From Prochlorococcus marinus str. MIT 0912 (GTDB lineage: Bacteria > Cyanobacteriota > Cyanobacteriia > PCC-6307 > Cyanobiaceae), in assembly GCF_027359595.1 (NCBI RefSeq), contig NZ_CP114783.1:248001-312000 (forward strand): a stretch of 64,000 bases of DNA. Reading direction: 5' to 3'. The notes under the pieces are model-generated. The model searched no databases. It saw nothing but the letters and a program-made list of their open reading frames with translations, and was not told the DNA's origin. Positions 35,819-46,476 of the stretch are shown here, in pieces. Position 1 is the first letter of the stretch. Each line of letters opens with the position of its first letter. The translations under genes and the position numbers were made by a program.

Positions 35819-37759
35819 TTATTTAGGATCTTGTAGGACAGGTATAAATCTATCTTTCTCAGGAACCATTGTGAATTCAGATAATATTTTGCAGAATTCA
35901 TCTCCATCCATAGTTTCCTTTTCGATTAAAATCTCGACTAATTTATCCATAGCTGATCTATTCTTTGCTACTAATTCAAGTGTTTCTTTATAGCATTGCT
36001 TAACTATTTTTCTAACCTGTTCATCAATTTGTTTTGAAATTTCATCTGATATGTCGGAGGTATTCATAAGACTTCTTCCAACAAAAACTTCCTGACTATC
36101 TCCTTCTAATGAAACTGGACCAAGGCTGCTCATTCCAAATCTAGTAACCATTTGACGAGCCATAGATGCTACCTGCTGCACATCACCCCCTGCACCAGTT
36201 GTTACTTCTTCTCTTCCAAAAATGATATCTTCTGCAGCTCTTCCACCTAATGCGCCCATAATTCGTGCTTTCAATTGAGCCCTACTTATTAAAGCCTGAT
36301 CATCATCTGGAGAGAACCAAGTCAACCCTTTTGCTTGACCTCTAGGAATGACAGTAACTTTTTGGACTGGGTCATGATCTTTTACTAGCGAACCAATTAA
36401 GGCATGACCAACTTCGTGATAAGCAATTAGTCGTTTACTTCTTCCATCAACTAATGGTTGGCCTTCCATTCCTGCAATGATGCGATCAACTGCATCATCT
36501 ATTTCTGAAAGACCTATATGATCTTTTCTTCTTCTGGCTGTAAGAATAGCTGCTTCATTAAGTAAATTGGCAAGGTCTGCTCCTGTAAAACCAGGGGTTC
36601 TTCTGGCAATACTTTCTAATGTTAAATCCTTTTCTAATTTTTTATTTCTGGAGTGAACTTTAAGGATAGATAATCGTCCAGTAATGTCAGGTGCATCTAC
36701 AGTTACTTGTCTATCAAACCTACCTGGCCTCATCAATGCTGAGTCGAGTACATCTGGTCTATTAGTAGCTGCAATGATGATAATTCCACTATTCCCTTCA
36801 AATCCATCCATTTCAGTCAGAAGTTGATTGAGTGTTTGTTCTCTTTCATCATTTCCTCCCCCAATACCAGCACCTCTCTGTCTTCCAACTGCATCGATTT
36901 CATCTATAAAAATTAGGCAGGGACTATTTTCTTTGGCTCTTTTAAACAAATCTCTAACACGACTTGCACCTACACCAACAAACATTTCAACAAATTCTGA
37001 GCCTGAAAGAGAGAAAAAAGGTACACCTGCTTCTCCAGCAATTGCTTTAGCTAATAGCGTTTTACCAGTTCCGGGTGGACCCACTAGTAAAACACCTCTA
37101 GGAATTTGAGCTCCAACAGATGTAAACCTCTCGGGTTGTTTAAGGAAAGTAACTACCTCTTCTAAATCTTGTTTGGCTTCATTTACACCTGCAACATCAT
37201 CAAATTTGACACCAGTTTCAGCTTCCATAGCAAATCTTGCCTTTGTTTTACCAAATTGCATTGCTTGGCCTGGACCACCTGGCATTGAATTTGATCTTCT
37301 TGAAAGGAGAATCAATCCCCCAATAAGAATTAGTGGGAAAAGTAGATTGCCCAGAATTCCTAAACCAGCTGGAGCGGTTCTAGGTGGATGAATGTCAAAA
37401 CTAATTCCCTCTTCTTTTAGTGAGGAAACTAGTTCGGGTGCTAATCCTGGCAGATCAACTCTTAACCGTTGAACTCTGTTATCAATTTCAGGATCAACTG
37501 ATTCGACGATTGCATTTCTACCGCCTTCGTAGATATCAACAGAGGTTACTCTTCCTGCTTTTACATAATCAAGAAATCTTCCATAACTGATCTTTGCTAC
37601 TGGTGCATTCCTTGATGTATTTGAGATGTTTGAATTAGTAACTTGAGTGTTGGTTGATGAGCCAAGAATTTGCCATGTAATAAGAATCACTATTGTTATA
37701 GGGAGCACCCATAGAGCTATAATTTTCCATTTCTTATCCATAAATCTTTGAAATTTCAC
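35819..37759 (-). CDS. ftsH: ATP-dependent zinc metalloprotease FtsH
   Basis: A membrane-anchored AAA+ protease that degrades damaged membrane proteins, including D1 in PSII repair. Two N-terminal helices flank a lumenal domain. Walker A GPPGTGKT is at 227-234, with the Walker B FIDEID segment, the SRH ([19 protein letters not shown]) and the zinc site HEVGH (H448, E449, H452). 646 residues. Which of the several cyanobacterial FtsH paralogues it is cannot be told from this alone. Confidence 0.96.
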   Translation of the reverse strand: MKFQRFMDKKWKIIALWVLPITIVILITWQILGSSTNTQVTNSNISNTSRNAPVAKISYGRFLDYVKAGRVTSVDIYEGGRNAIVESVDPEIDNRVQRLRVDLPGLAPELVSSLKEEGISFDIHPPRTAPAGLGILGNLLFPLILIGGLILLSRRSNSMPGGPGQAMQFGKTKARFAMEAETGVKFDDVAGVNEAKQDLEEVVTFLKQPERFTSVGAQIPRGVLLVGPPGTGKTLLAKAIAGEAGVPFFSLSGSEFVEMFVGVGASRVRDLFKRAKENSPCLIFIDEIDAVGRQRGAGIGGGNDEREQTLNQLLTEMDGFEGNSGIIIIAATNRPDVLDSALMRPGRFDRQVTVDAPDITGRLSILKVHSRNKKLEKDLTLESIARRTPGFTGADLANLLNEAAILTARRRKDHIGLSEIDDAVDRIIAGMEGQPLVDGRSKRLIAYHEVGHALIGSLVKDHDPVQKVTVIPRGQAKGLTWFSPDDDQALISRAQLKARIMGALGGRAAEDIIFGREEVTTGAGGDVQQVASMARQMVTRFGMSSLGPVSLEGDSQEVFVGRSLMNTSDISDEISKQIDEQVRKIVKQCYKETLELVAKNRSAMDKLVEILIEKETMDGDEFCKILSEFTMVPEKDRFIPVLQDPK

Positions 37760-37883
37760 ATGATTCTAATGGTGTAATGCCCCTTTCTGTTGGATAGCTC
37801 TTTAGTTTTTTGGGAATTATTTAAAAAAAAAAGTTGAAATAAGTAAAATTTATAAGCTAATGTTATTAGTTAAATTATGAAAT

Positions 37884-39113
37884 TTATAAACTTCTTAGTG
37901 CAGTAATAGGATCTAATTTGGCGGCTCTTTTTGCTGGTAATACTCCAAATGTTAAACCTATTGTACCCGAAATCATTACTGTAATTAATACAGTTCCATA
38001 ACCAATAGCAGCAGGTAATGGTGTTAATAATGCAACAATCTTTACAGTTGTAAGTCCTAAGCCAGTTCCAGCGATACCACCAAGTGTAGAAAGTATTAAT
38101 GATTCGATTAAAAATTGAGTCGAAATATCAAGTCTTCTTGCTCCAAGTGCTTTCCTAAGCCCTATTTCTTCTGTTCTTTCGCTTACAGATACTAACATAA
38201 TATTCATAATCCCTATTCCACCAACTAACAATGATATACCCCCTATTGCAGCCAGCATCAATGTTAAACCTCCCGTAATCGTTGAAACTATTTGCAAAGC
38301 ATCCTTTTGAGATCTAACGGCAAAGTCATCATCTCTAATTATTTTATGTCTTTGTCTCAATAAGTTTGTTATTTGGAATTTTGCAGCTTTTGTTGATTTT
38401 TCATTTATAGCTTCAACACTTATAAAACTAAGACTTATTCCATATGTTGGATCTTTACCAGTAATTCTACTGACCATAGTGGATAAAGGAATGTATGCAT
38501 TCTCATCTTGGTTGCTACCAAATACAGCACCTTTGGGCTTCATTACCCCCACAATTTCAAAAGACTGGTCTTTTATTCTTATCCTCTCTCCCAAACCTTG
38601 TCTTTCATTGAATAGCTTCTCTTCAAGATCAGGTCCAATAACTACAACGTTTTTGGCTCCTTTCGTATCTTGTTCATTGATGAAACGACCTTTAGCAATT
38701 TCAAAGCTTCTTACAATTAAGAAATCGCTTGTAACTCCTGATATAGAGCTACTTGTACTTTTAGAACCAGTTTGTATGACTTCATTTGATGAAATTTGTG
38801 GGGCAACTCTCTTAACCGTAGGAACTTGTTCTTCTATCGCTTTTGCATCTTTAAGAACTAGATTTTTTGGAAAAGCTACTCCTCTTCTTCTTGTGTCATT
38901 ATTTCCAGGAACAACAAATAAAACATTTGCTCCTAGATTACTTAACTGATTTTCCGCCAGATTTTGGGCTCCTCTCCCCACACCTACAAGTGTTATGACA
39001 GAAGCATTACCAATGACTATTCCAAGCATGGTTAATAGGCTTCTAAACTTATTAGATTTAAGATTTTTTAATGCCATTCCCGATGTTTCAGTAAGCGGGA
39101 GTTTTCTTTTCAT
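37884..39113 (-). CDS. MacB/DevC-type ABC transporter permease
   Basis: A 409-residue protein with an N-terminal helix (KFRSLLTMLGIVIGNASVI), a large periplasmic MacB_PCD-like domain (LGANVLFVVPGN) and a C-terminal FtsX-type domain of three helices (ISLLVGGIGIMNIMLVSVSE, RTEEIGLRKALGAR). Such permeases work with a separate ATPase and often a membrane-fusion protein, but neither is adjacent. It begins 5 bases after pyk ends. Confidence 0.88.
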   Translation of the reverse strand: MKRKLPLTETSGMALKNLKSNKFRSLLTMLGIVIGNASVITLVGVGRGAQNLAENQLSNLGANVLFVVPGNNDTRRRGVAFPKNLVLKDAKAIEEQVPTVKRVAPQISSNEVIQTGSKSTSSSISGVTSDFLIVRSFEIAKGRFINEQDTKGAKNVVVIGPDLEEKLFNERQGLGERIRIKDQSFEIVGVMKPKGAVFGSNQDENAYIPLSTMVSRITGKDPTYGISLSFISVEAINEKSTKAAKFQITNLLRQRHKIIRDDDFAVRSQKDALQIVSTITGGLTLMLAAIGGISLLVGGIGIMNIMLVSVSERTEEIGLRKALGARRLDISTQFLIESLILSTLGGIAGTGLGLTTVKIVALLTPLPAAIGYGTVLITVMISGTIGLTFGVLPAKRAAKLDPITALRSL

Positions 39114-39118
39114 ATCTT

Positions 39119-40576
39119 TTAAATAAATAAAGATTCATTATCTTCATCCGAACTAACTATCCCTACTTTTACTAAGTCTGTTGATCCACTTACTCCTGAT
39201 AATGTTCCTGCTGTTTCAACTACGAGATCTCCTCGCTTTAGAATATTCATCTTTTTTGCCATAGCCATAGCATCATCGAATGTTTTTGATGTGGTTGTTT
39301 GATTTTCTATTAGAAGTGGGGTGACTCCCCAAACAAGTTGAAGTGTGCTCGCAACACTCTTTTCATTAGTTACTGCTAGTACTGGAGTGGCTGGTCTAAA
39401 TTTACTTACGTTTTTTGCTGTAGCACCACTTTTTGTTAAGGGTATAATAGCTGCTGCGTTTATTTGTCTTGCAATACTGCTTACTGCTGCGCTTATCGCA
39501 TTTGGAATAGTACTTGGAAGATGACTTTCCAATGCTTTTTGTGGATAATCTCTTTCAATTCTTTTAGCAATAGTAGCCATTGTAGCTACAGCCTCAATCG
39601 GATAATCGCCTACAGCAGTTTCATTTGAAAGCATTACAGCATCCGTTCCATCAAGTATTGCATTCGCTACATCACTTACTTCTGCTCTTGTAGGCCTCGG
39701 ACTTGAGGCCATTGAATCAAGCATTTGCGTCGCAGTGATAATCGGTATGCCTAGGCTGTTTGCCTTTTTGATCAGTTGTTTTTGTAATAATGGAACTTCT
39801 TCTGCTGGCATCTCCACACCCAAGTCACCTCTAGCAACCATTACGCCATCACATAGTTTTAAAACAGCATCAATTTGATCTATCGCTTCAAATTTTTCGA
39901 TCTTTGCCACTACCGGGGTATCAAAACCATGATTCCTAATTAAATCTTTTATCTCTATTAAGTCTGAAGGATTTCTTACAAAACTTAGTGCTACCCAATC
40001 AACGCCTTGTTTTAATCCAAATGCGAGATCTTCTTTATCTTTATCTGTTAATGCCCTAATAGATAGTTGAACATCAGGGAAATTTACCCCTTTGTTATTA
40101 GAAAGAACTCCCCCTACAGTAATTGAACAAATTAATCTTTGTTCTTTTAGATCTACTTCTTCGACTTTCATTTCTACCCTTCCGTCGTCCAGGAGAATAC
40201 GATTTCCAACATTTACCTCTTCAGCTAATTTGTCATAAGTGACATTTGCCTGATCCTTATTACAGTCAATATTTTTTGATGTAAGAATAAATTTATCTCC
40301 ATTTTTAACATTTACAGGACCGTTCTTAAATCTACCAAGTCTAATTTTAGGTCCTTGAAGATCTTGAAGTATTCCTATGTGAATGCCTAAATCATCTGAA
40401 ACTTGTCTAATTGTTTTTATTCTTTGAGCATGTTCATCATGGTCTCCATGACTAAAATTTAGACGGAAAGTAGTTGCACCAGCTTCTACTAACTTAGTTA
40501 TTTGACTCGCACTTTCAGTAGCGGGTCCTATTGTGGCTACGATTTTGGTCCTTCTAGCCAGGTCTAGTATTGTCAT
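39119..40576 (-). CDS. pyk: Pyruvate kinase
   Basis: Converts PEP and ADP to pyruvate and ATP. RTKIVATIGPATES, FRLNFSHGDHDEH, the catalytic VAKIEKFEAID and ARGDLGVEMPAEEVP, and ITATQMLDSM are all present. At 485 residues it lacks the C-terminal PEP-utiliser-like extension found in longer cyanobacterial pyruvate kinases. The following permease gene may be in the same transcript. Confidence 0.95.
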   Translation of the reverse strand: MTILDLARRTKIVATIGPATESASQITKLVEAGATTFRLNFSHGDHDEHAQRIKTIRQVSDDLGIHIGILQDLQGPKIRLGRFKNGPVNVKNGDKFILTSKNIDCNKDQANVTYDKLAEEVNVGNRILLDDGRVEMKVEEVDLKEQRLICSITVGGVLSNNKGVNFPDVQLSIRALTDKDKEDLAFGLKQGVDWVALSFVRNPSDLIEIKDLIRNHGFDTPVVAKIEKFEAIDQIDAVLKLCDGVMVARGDLGVEMPAEEVPLLQKQLIKKANSLGIPIITATQMLDSMASSPRPTRAEVSDVANAILDGTDAVMLSNETAVGDYPIEAVATMATIAKRIERDYPQKALESHLPSTIPNAISAAVSSIARQINAAAIIPLTKSGATAKNVSKFRPATPVLAVTNEKSVASTLQLVWGVTPLLIENQTTTSKTFDDAMAMAKKMNILKRGDLVVETAGTLSGVSGSTDLVKVGIVSSDEDNESLFI

Positions 40577-40654
40577 TTATGTGACTTGTGATAACAAAAA
40601 ACTAACATCTGATTGTGTTTTATTTGTCAACTTTGCTTTTTTTAGAAAATAAAC

Positions 40655-40984
40655 ATGGAATTAAATGATTATCAAAGAGAATCTCGTAAGACAGCTCTTT
40701 ATCCTGATGTTGGAAGCAATGCTATTTATCCAACTTTAGGGCTTGTTGGTGAAGCAGGTGAGGTTGCTGATAAAGTAAAGAAAATTCTAAGAGATAAAAA
40801 GGGTGTATTTGATAAAGATAGTAAGGATCAAATTAAATTTGAACTAGGTGATGTCCTTTGGTACATATCACAACTTTCTAGCGAACTGGGATATGAATTA
40901 GAAGATGTCGCTAATGCAAACTTACTAAAGCTCAAAAGCCGAAAATCTCGAGGAAAAATACAGGGCAGTGGCGATAATCGTTGA
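40655..40984 (+). CDS. MazG-like nucleotide pyrophosphohydrolase
   Basis: An all-alpha NTP pyrophosphohydrolase fold of 109 residues: NDYQRESRKTALYP, then LGLVGEAGEVADKVKK with the EExxE-like acidic helix reduced to E-x-G-E, and FELGDVLWYISQLSSELG supplying the second metal-binding ExxD. Probably a housecleaning enzyme for non-canonical nucleotides. It is divergent from pyk and convergent with yggT. Confidence 0.82.
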   Translation: MELNDYQRESRKTALYPDVGSNAIYPTLGLVGEAGEVADKVKKILRDKKGVFDKDSKDQIKFELGDVLWYISQLSSELGYELEDVANANLLKLKSRKSRGKIQGSGDNR

Positions 40985-40991
40985 TCTTCAA

Positions 40992-41294
40992 TTATCCATA
41001 TATTTGAAATCCTCCCATCGCTAATGCGGCTGCATTTCCAAGAATTCCTTGAATAACTCTGATAACTACAAAAGCTAAGATGGGGGATAAATCTAAGCCT
41101 CCTAATGGAGGTATAATTCCTCTGAAAAAATTTAAGTAAGGATCAGTGATGGCACATAAATTTAAAAGAATTGGATTACTCATATCAAGATTTGGGAACC
41201 AGGTCAGCAGAACCCTAATGATTAATATTGTTGAGTAAATTCCAAGTGTTTTTAAAAGCACAAGCAGAATTGTTGGAATAATTTCGTAACCCAT
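40992..41294 (-). CDS. YggT/YlmG family membrane protein
   Basis: Two hydrophobic segments separated by a loop with the family pattern RVLLTWFPNLDMSNPILLNL and ITDPYLNFFRGIIPPLGGLD. YlmG proteins are linked to nucleoid distribution and division in cyanobacteria and plastids. scpB, another chromosome-segregation gene, is next to it on the same strand. Confidence 0.88.
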   Translation of the reverse strand: MGYEIIPTILLVLLKTLGIYSTILIIRVLLTWFPNLDMSNPILLNLCAITDPYLNFFRGIIPPLGGLDLSPILAFVVIRVIQGILGNAAALAMGGFQIYG

Positions 41295-41317
41295 TAGCCT
41301 TTCATTTTTCTACTATA

Positions 41318-41824
41318 TTAAGCCGCCTTTTTGTCTTCTGCTTGATCTGGTTCAGGTAATACGGAAAATGTTTGATGAAATTTTTCTGAGAGAGTTAACC
41401 AGAAAGAACGTCCATCCTTTTGCCGCCTTCTTTCAACGAAGTTTTTATTTACAAGTTCTTTAATGTGATCGTATGCACCAGATCCTCTGATATCAACCAA
41501 TTCTGATTGGAGTATTTTTTTCTTAAGTGCAACAGTTGCCAATGTTCTTAGTGTAGCAATAGATAAATCTGCTGGAAGGAGATCCTGAACCAATTCACCT
41601 AATCCTTGCCTTAACTCTAAGCTGTAAAAATTTTTGTTTTCGTTTATTTCTAGAGAAGTGTCACGCTGAGCATATCCAGCCTTAAGTTCCCAGAGTGCTT
41701 TTTCTATTTCAACAATATCTTTATTCAGTAATTCAGCCATCTCTTTTGATGATGTAGGTCTTCCTTTGAGATAAAGGATTGCCTCAATCTTCGCTGGTAA
41801 TGAAATTTGTATGCTTTCACTCAT
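41318..41824 (-). CDS. scpB: Segregation and condensation protein B, ScpB
   Basis: A kleisin-associated winged-helix protein of the SMC-ScpAB complex. LPAKIEAILYLKGRPTSSKE, LRQGLGELVQDLLP and SELVDIRGSGAYDHIKELV match the two winged-helix units. 168 residues, normal. scpA is not adjacent. Confidence 0.9.
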   Translation of the reverse strand: MSESIQISLPAKIEAILYLKGRPTSSKEMAELLNKDIVEIEKALWELKAGYAQRDTSLEINENKNFYSLELRQGLGELVQDLLPADLSIATLRTLATVALKKKILQSELVDIRGSGAYDHIKELVNKNFVERRRQKDGRSFWLTLSEKFHQTFSVLPEPDQAEDKKAA

Positions 41825-41872
41825 AACTTTGAAATTAGAAATCCTTTTTCTTGATATCCAAAATTAACGCGT

Positions 41873-43450
41873 CTAATTAAACTCTGCACCTAAAAATAAT
41901 TTATATGATGGATTATCGGTTTCTTCCCAACTTTTATAACCTATTTTTTTTACAAATTCATTCCAATTCTGAATATCAGAATCCTTTACGAGCACTCCTA
42001 TTACTATTCTTCCAGTATCAGCACCATGGTTTCGATAATGGAAAATACTTATTGTCCACTCTGGTCTCATAGAGTTAACAAACCTCATTAAGGCCCCTGG
42101 CCTTTCAGGAAATTCAAACCTGTAAAGTAATTCACTGAATTCTCCTTTTGATAATTCATTTATCGACCTTGGGAGCCTTCCCCCAACCATATGCCTGAGG
42201 TGAACTTTTGATAATTCATCATTACTCAAATCATGACAATCAAAACCTTTCCTTTTGATCTCAGAGATTAATAATTCCCTATCATCAATATTCGAAACTT
42301 CTACACCCATAAATATCTGAGCAGTTTTACCTTCTGACATTCTGTAACTAAATTCAGTTAAACTTCTTGATCCAAGTGTTTCACATAAAAGTTTTAAACT
42401 ACCTGCTTTTTCTGGAATTCCCACTGCAATCATTGCTTCTTTTTCTTCTCCTAATTCAGCCCTTTCTGCTACAAATCTTAGTCGTTCAAAATTCATATTT
42501 GCACCACAAGCAATTGCTACTAGGTTGTTATTTTTTAACTGATTATTAACAACATGTTTCTTTAAACCAGCAATAGATAATGCACCTGCTGGTTCAAGAA
42601 TTGAGCGTGTGTCTTCGAAAACATCTTTTATAGCTGCACAGATTTCGTCAGTATTTACTGTAACCATTTCATCAACATTTTTTTTACAAATTGAAAAGGT
42701 CTTTTCACCAACCTTTCTTACTGCAACACCGTCTGCAAAAAGGCCAACACTCTCAAGCTCAACTGGCTTGTTGTTTTTTATTGAAAGTGTCATTGCGCAG
42801 GCATCTTCAGGTTCAACACCAATAATCTTTGTATTTGGCCATATTGCTTTTACGTATGCACTGACTCCAGCAATAAGTCCTCCTCCTCCTACAGCGATGT
42901 AAATAGCGTCAGGTGGTGTATGACTCTGTCTAAGAATCTCTAGACCTATTGTCCCTTGTCCAGCAATGACTTCAGGATCATCAAATGGATGGATGAAAGT
43001 TAGATTTTCTTTTTTAGATATTTCTAGTGCTTTTTCGTAGCATTCATCATAAGTTTCTCCGAAAAGAATGACTTCTGCTTTGTGTGATTCAACGGCTCTT
43101 ACTTTCATTACGGGAGTTGTAAGAGGCATCACAATCACTGCCCTGCATTTAAGAAATGATGCACTTAAAGCAACTCCCTGTGCATGATTTCCAGCGCTTG
43201 ATGCAATTACTCCTTTATTAAGCTCTTCCTTGGTTAGCTGAGACATGCGGTTAAATGCACCTCTCAACTTAAATGAAAACACTGGTTGAAGGTCTTCTCT
43301 CTTAAACCAGATGTCATTTTTGAATTTTTTACTTAAGTTTTTTGCCCTTTCTAGTGGGGTTTCTTCAGCAACGTCATAAACACGAGCTCTTAGTATTTTC
43401 TGGAGATAGTCCTCCATATCTAGTTTTTCAACGATTTTTGCTTTGTGCAT
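41873..43450 (-). CDS. ilvA: Threonine deaminase IlvA
   Basis: A PLP enzyme making 2-oxobutanoate for isoleucine synthesis. The PLP lysine is K61 (FSFKLRGAFN), with SSAGNHAQGVA and the phosphate loop VGGGGLIAG. The C-terminal 190 residues hold two ACT-like regulatory repeats (FSYRMSEG; YRFEFPERPGALMRFV), so it should be the biosynthetic, feedback-inhibited type. A start at M12 (MEDYLQK) is possible. It is divergent from dxs. Confidence 0.95.
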   Translation of the reverse strand: MHKAKIVEKLDMEDYLQKILRARVYDVAEETPLERAKNLSKKFKNDIWFKREDLQPVFSFKLRGAFNRMSQLTKEELNKGVIASSAGNHAQGVALSASFLKCRAVIVMPLTTPVMKVRAVESHKAEVILFGETYDECYEKALEISKKENLTFIHPFDDPEVIAGQGTIGLEILRQSHTPPDAIYIAVGGGGLIAGVSAYVKAIWPNTKIIGVEPEDACAMTLSIKNNKPVELESVGLFADGVAVRKVGEKTFSICKKNVDEMVTVNTDEICAAIKDVFEDTRSILEPAGALSIAGLKKHVVNNQLKNNNLVAIACGANMNFERLRFVAERAELGEEKEAMIAVGIPEKAGSLKLLCETLGSRSLTEFSYRMSEGKTAQIFMGVEVSNIDDRELLISEIKRKGFDCHDLSNDELSKVHLRHMVGGRLPRSINELSKGEFSELLYRFEFPERPGALMRFVNSMRPEWTISIFHYRNHGADTGRIVIGVLVKDSDIQNWNEFVKKIGYKSWEETDNPSYKLFLGAEFN

Positions 43451-43536
43451 TTTCTACATTCCATTTGTTCTTGTGCAAGTTTTATCAAAATGTAGGGTAG
43501 ACCTCGTAGATTGGAGGGATTAAATCTCAGAGTTGT

Positions 43537-45423
43537 ATGCGTCTGAGCCAGTTAAGTCATCCGAATGAGCTTCATGGCTTAGCCATTAGTGAATTGGAAG
43601 ATGTTGCTTGCCAAATTAGAGAAAGGCATCTTCAAGTAGTTTCTACTAGTGGTGGGCACTTAGGTCCAGGTCTTGGTGTTGTTGAGTTAACAATTGCTCT
43701 CTATCAGACTTTGGATTTAGATGTTGATAAAGTTATTTGGGATGTTGGGCATCAAGCTTATCCACACAAGTTGCTAACTGGTAGATACAACCAATTTGAT
43801 TCACTTAGACAGCAAAAAGGCGTTGCTGGTTACCTAAAAAGATCAGAAAGTAAATTTGATCATTTTGGAGCTGGTCATGCGAGTACTTCAATTTCTGCTG
43901 CTCTAGGTATGGCTATCGCTAGAGACCGAAAAGGGGAGGATTATAAATGTGTTGCAGTAATTGGAGATGGTGCACTAACTGGTGGAATGGCTTTAGAGGC
44001 TATTAATCATGCAGGACATCTTCCAAAAACTCCTCTTTTGGTTGTTTTAAATGATAATGATATGTCGATTTCACCTCCTGTTGGAGCATTATCGACTTAT
44101 TTAAATCGAATGCGTCATAGCCCCCCTGTTCAATTCATATCTGACAGTGTTCAAGAAAGTGTTAGAAATCTCCCTTTCATGGGAGATGCTATTCAAGAGG
44201 AATTTAAATCTCTCACTGGTAGCGTTAGACGTTTAGCTGTTCCTAGTGTTGGTGCTGTTTTTGAGGAATTGGGTTTTACTTATATGGGGCCTGTAGATGG
44301 TCATGATATTTCTGAATTGACTAGGACATTTAATGCTGCGCATAAGGTTGGTGGACCTGTAATGGTTCATGTTGCTACTACTAAGGGAAAAGGTTATCCA
44401 TATGCTGAGGCTGATCAGGTTGGATACCATGCTCAGTCTTCTTTTGATTTGACGACGGGTAAATCTATTCCTTCTAAAACTCCAAAACCTCCAAGCTTTA
44501 GTAAGGTTTTTGGTCAAACTTTAGTTAAGCTTTGTGAGCAAGACAGCAAGATTGTTGGTATTACTGCGGCTATGGCAGAAGGTACTGCTTTAAATCTTTT
44601 ACAGAAGGCTATTCCAGATCAATATGTAGATGTTGGTATTGCTGAACAACATGCTGTAACTCTCGCAGGTGGTATGGCTTGCGAAGGCATCAAACCAGTT
44701 GTGGCCATTTACAGTACTTTCTTGCAACGAGCTTATGATCAGTTAATCCATGATATTGGTATACAGAATTTACCTGTAACTTTTGTATTAGATAGAGCTG
44801 GAATTGTTGGCGCCGACGGCCCAACCCATCAGGGGCAATATGACATTAGCTATTTGAGATGTGTTCCCAATTTTACTGTTATGGCTCCAAAAGATGAGTC
44901 TGAATTACAGCAAATGCTAGTAACATGTATTAACCACAATGGTCCGTCAGCCCTAAGAATTCCTAGAGGGTCAGGTGAAGGAGCCGCCTTAATGGAGGAA
45001 GGATGGGATTCTCTAGAAATTGGTAAGGCTGAGATAATAGAAGAGGGAGATAATTTATTAATAATTGGCTATGGATCTATGGTTTGCCCTGCGATTAAAA
45101 CAGCGGCAATACTTAAAGAATCTGGGGTGAATAGCACTGTTATTAACGCTCGCTTTATAAGACCATTAGATGAAGAATCTATTCATAATGCTGCAAAAAG
45201 AATTGGTAAAGTAGTAACAATGGAAGAAGGAACATTATTAGGAGGTTTTGGATCAGCAGTCATTGAATCATTTAATGACAATGATATTTTTGTGCCTACA
45301 TTAAGAATTGGAATACCAGATAAACTAGTAGATCATGCGACTCCTCAGCAAAGCAAAGAATCCCTTGGCTTGACTCCAGAAATGATGGCTGATCAAATTA
45401 AAAATAAATTTAATTTTAATTAA
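43537..45423 (+). CDS. dxs: 1-deoxy-D-xylulose-5-phosphate synthase Dxs
   Basis: A thiamine-diphosphate enzyme committing pyruvate and glyceraldehyde-3-phosphate to the non-mevalonate pathway; ispE of the same pathway lies near 25 kb. The TPP motif is [18 protein letters not shown], and [18 protein letters not shown] lies in the transketolase-like domain. 628 residues, complete. A strong hairpin terminator follows its stop. Confidence 0.96.
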   Translation: MRLSQLSHPNELHGLAISELEDVACQIRERHLQVVSTSGGHLGPGLGVVELTIALYQTLDLDVDKVIWDVGHQAYPHKLLTGRYNQFDSLRQQKGVAGYLKRSESKFDHFGAGHASTSISAALGMAIARDRKGEDYKCVAVIGDGALTGGMALEAINHAGHLPKTPLLVVLNDNDMSISPPVGALSTYLNRMRHSPPVQFISDSVQESVRNLPFMGDAIQEEFKSLTGSVRRLAVPSVGAVFEELGFTYMGPVDGHDISELTRTFNAAHKVGGPVMVHVATTKGKGYPYAEADQVGYHAQSSFDLTTGKSIPSKTPKPPSFSKVFGQTLVKLCEQDSKIVGITAAMAEGTALNLLQKAIPDQYVDVGIAEQHAVTLAGGMACEGIKPVVAIYSTFLQRAYDQLIHDIGIQNLPVTFVLDRAGIVGADGPTHQGQYDISYLRCVPNFTVMAPKDESELQQMLVTCINHNGPSALRIPRGSGEGAALMEEGWDSLEIGKAEIIEEGDNLLIIGYGSMVCPAIKTAAILKESGVNSTVINARFIRPLDEESIHNAAKRIGKVVTMEEGTLLGGFGSAVIESFNDNDIFVPTLRIGIPDKLVDHATPQQSKESLGLTPEMMADQIKNKFNFN

Positions 45424-45433
45424 GAGTATCTAC

Positions 45434-45475
45434 AAAAAAAGAAGGAATATTTATATAAATATTCCTTCTTTTTTT
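45434..45475. terminator. Bidirectional intrinsic terminator between dxs and psaK
   Basis: A perfect 42-base palindrome: seven A, then GAAGGAATATTTAT and its complement, then seven T. Each strand therefore ends in a U-tract after the hairpin, so it can terminate both dxs (+) and psaK (-). Confidence 0.9.
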
Positions 45476-45495
45476 ATTTAATTTAGAAATTTATT

Positions 45496-45756
45496 TTATA
45501 AAACGCCTCTGGCTGCAAGTCCCAATATTGATCCTATTCCCAATACATGACCTAAGCAGTTTGCAGCTACAACAGAACCATGACTTAGACCACCAAAAAA
45601 TTGCGAATTAGGAATTGGAAACCCTTCGTTTGGCTTTTCAATATTTGATCTTGCTATTGCATAAGCAAGTAAATTGCAAATGATCATCACAACGGCACAT
45701 TTTGGAGACCACTGAAAAGTCACTGGATCAGCTGCTGCTAATAATGTTGTGAGCAT
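45496..45756 (-). CDS. psaK: Photosystem I reaction-centre subunit PsaK
   Basis: A two-helix peripheral PSI subunit: TFQWSPKCAVVMIICNLLAY, the stromal loop with IEKPNEGFPIPNSQFFGGLS, then HGSVVAANCLGHVLGIGSIL. 86 residues, complete. An AGGGAT Shine-Dalgarno (minus strand, 45762-45767) is 5 bases before the ATG. Further upstream GATAAT (45781-45786) and TTGACT (45807-45812) are 20 bases apart, too wide for a confident promoter call. Confidence 0.94.
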   Translation of the reverse strand: MLTTLLAAADPVTFQWSPKCAVVMIICNLLAYAIARSNIEKPNEGFPIPNSQFFGGLSHGSVVAANCLGHVLGIGSILGLAARGVL

Positions 45757-45826
45757 CTTTTATCCCTATTGAATAAATTCATTATCAACCATAAAGAATG
45801 CTTTTGAGTCAAATGTTACTCACCTC

Positions 45827-46171
45827 TTAAGAGTTTTTTACTTCCGTTTTATTTTTGATTGACTGCAGCATCAAAATAAAACCGTAAACAACAAATGCAT
45901 CGCTAATCGTTAAAAACGATTCTGCTAGTCCGTGCAGTACATCTACATTTGTTAATTCATCCCCAAAATAAATTTGTGCGAGTATTGCAAAAACTATTGT
46001 CATGAATACAAATAACAGAGTTAATTTAAAACCTATAAATGATATTTTTGGTATCGCTCTTGTTTTGCCTGCGTAACGTAGAAAGACTAAATAAGGAATA
46101 AGAGAAAGGACGAAAAATGGACTAGGGTCAATTCGTGCAAATGACTCAAGACTAAGAATTGAAATATTCAT
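45827..46171 (-). CDS. DUF3593 membrane protein
   Basis: Three hydrophobic segments with FARIDPSPFFVLSLIPYLVF and AESFLTISDAFVVYGFIL match DUF3593, a family of cyanobacteria and plastid-bearing eukaryotes. Its start overlaps the stop of the DUF2499 gene by 4 bases. The two families are usually neighbours, suggesting a two-protein membrane complex of unknown function. Confidence 0.8.
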   Translation of the reverse strand: MNISILSLESFARIDPSPFFVLSLIPYLVFLRYAGKTRAIPKISFIGFKLTLLFVFMTIVFAILAQIYFGDELTNVDVLHGLAESFLTISDAFVVYGFILMLQSIKNKTEVKNS

Positions 46172-46476
46172 TGGTTTGGTTGAGAAGACTCAGATCTAAA
46201 CAAGTTCCAAGCAGCAAGTGCAAGACATATATTTCCTACAGTTGTAAGAGCTGCCTGTAGGACAACTAATCCTTTTAACTCAATACTGTTGTCAAATATA
46301 TGCCAAGTGATTGCGGCCATAGCACTAGCTAGATTTGGCAACATTGCTAAAGCAAAATAACCCAAAGCCTTGTTATTGGATATTGATGAAATATAATCAA
46401 TTATTATTATTGCAATCCCCCACTCGAATAGAGTTGCAATGTGGATAAACCATGTTCCTAAGGAAAGTTCATGCAT
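46168..46476 (-). CDS. DUF2499 membrane protein
   Basis: SLGTWFIHIATLFEWGIAII, WGYFALAMLP-like and AMAAITWHIFDNS match DUF2499, also conserved between cyanobacteria and plants. Three helices, 102 residues. It overlaps the peroxiredoxin gene upstream by 8 bases and the DUF3593 gene downstream by 4, so the three form a tight operon. Confidence 0.8.
   Translation of the reverse strand: MHELSLGTWFIHIATLFEWGIAIIIIDYISSISNNKALGYFALAMLPNLASAMAAITWHIFDNSIELKGLVVLQAALTTVGNICLALAAWNLFRSESSQPNQ

Noticed and set aside
36828-37391. Plus-strand frames opposite ftsH (36828-37109, 37173-37391)
   Set aside because: They mirror the conserved AAA+ coding sequence and have no start context or family resemblance.
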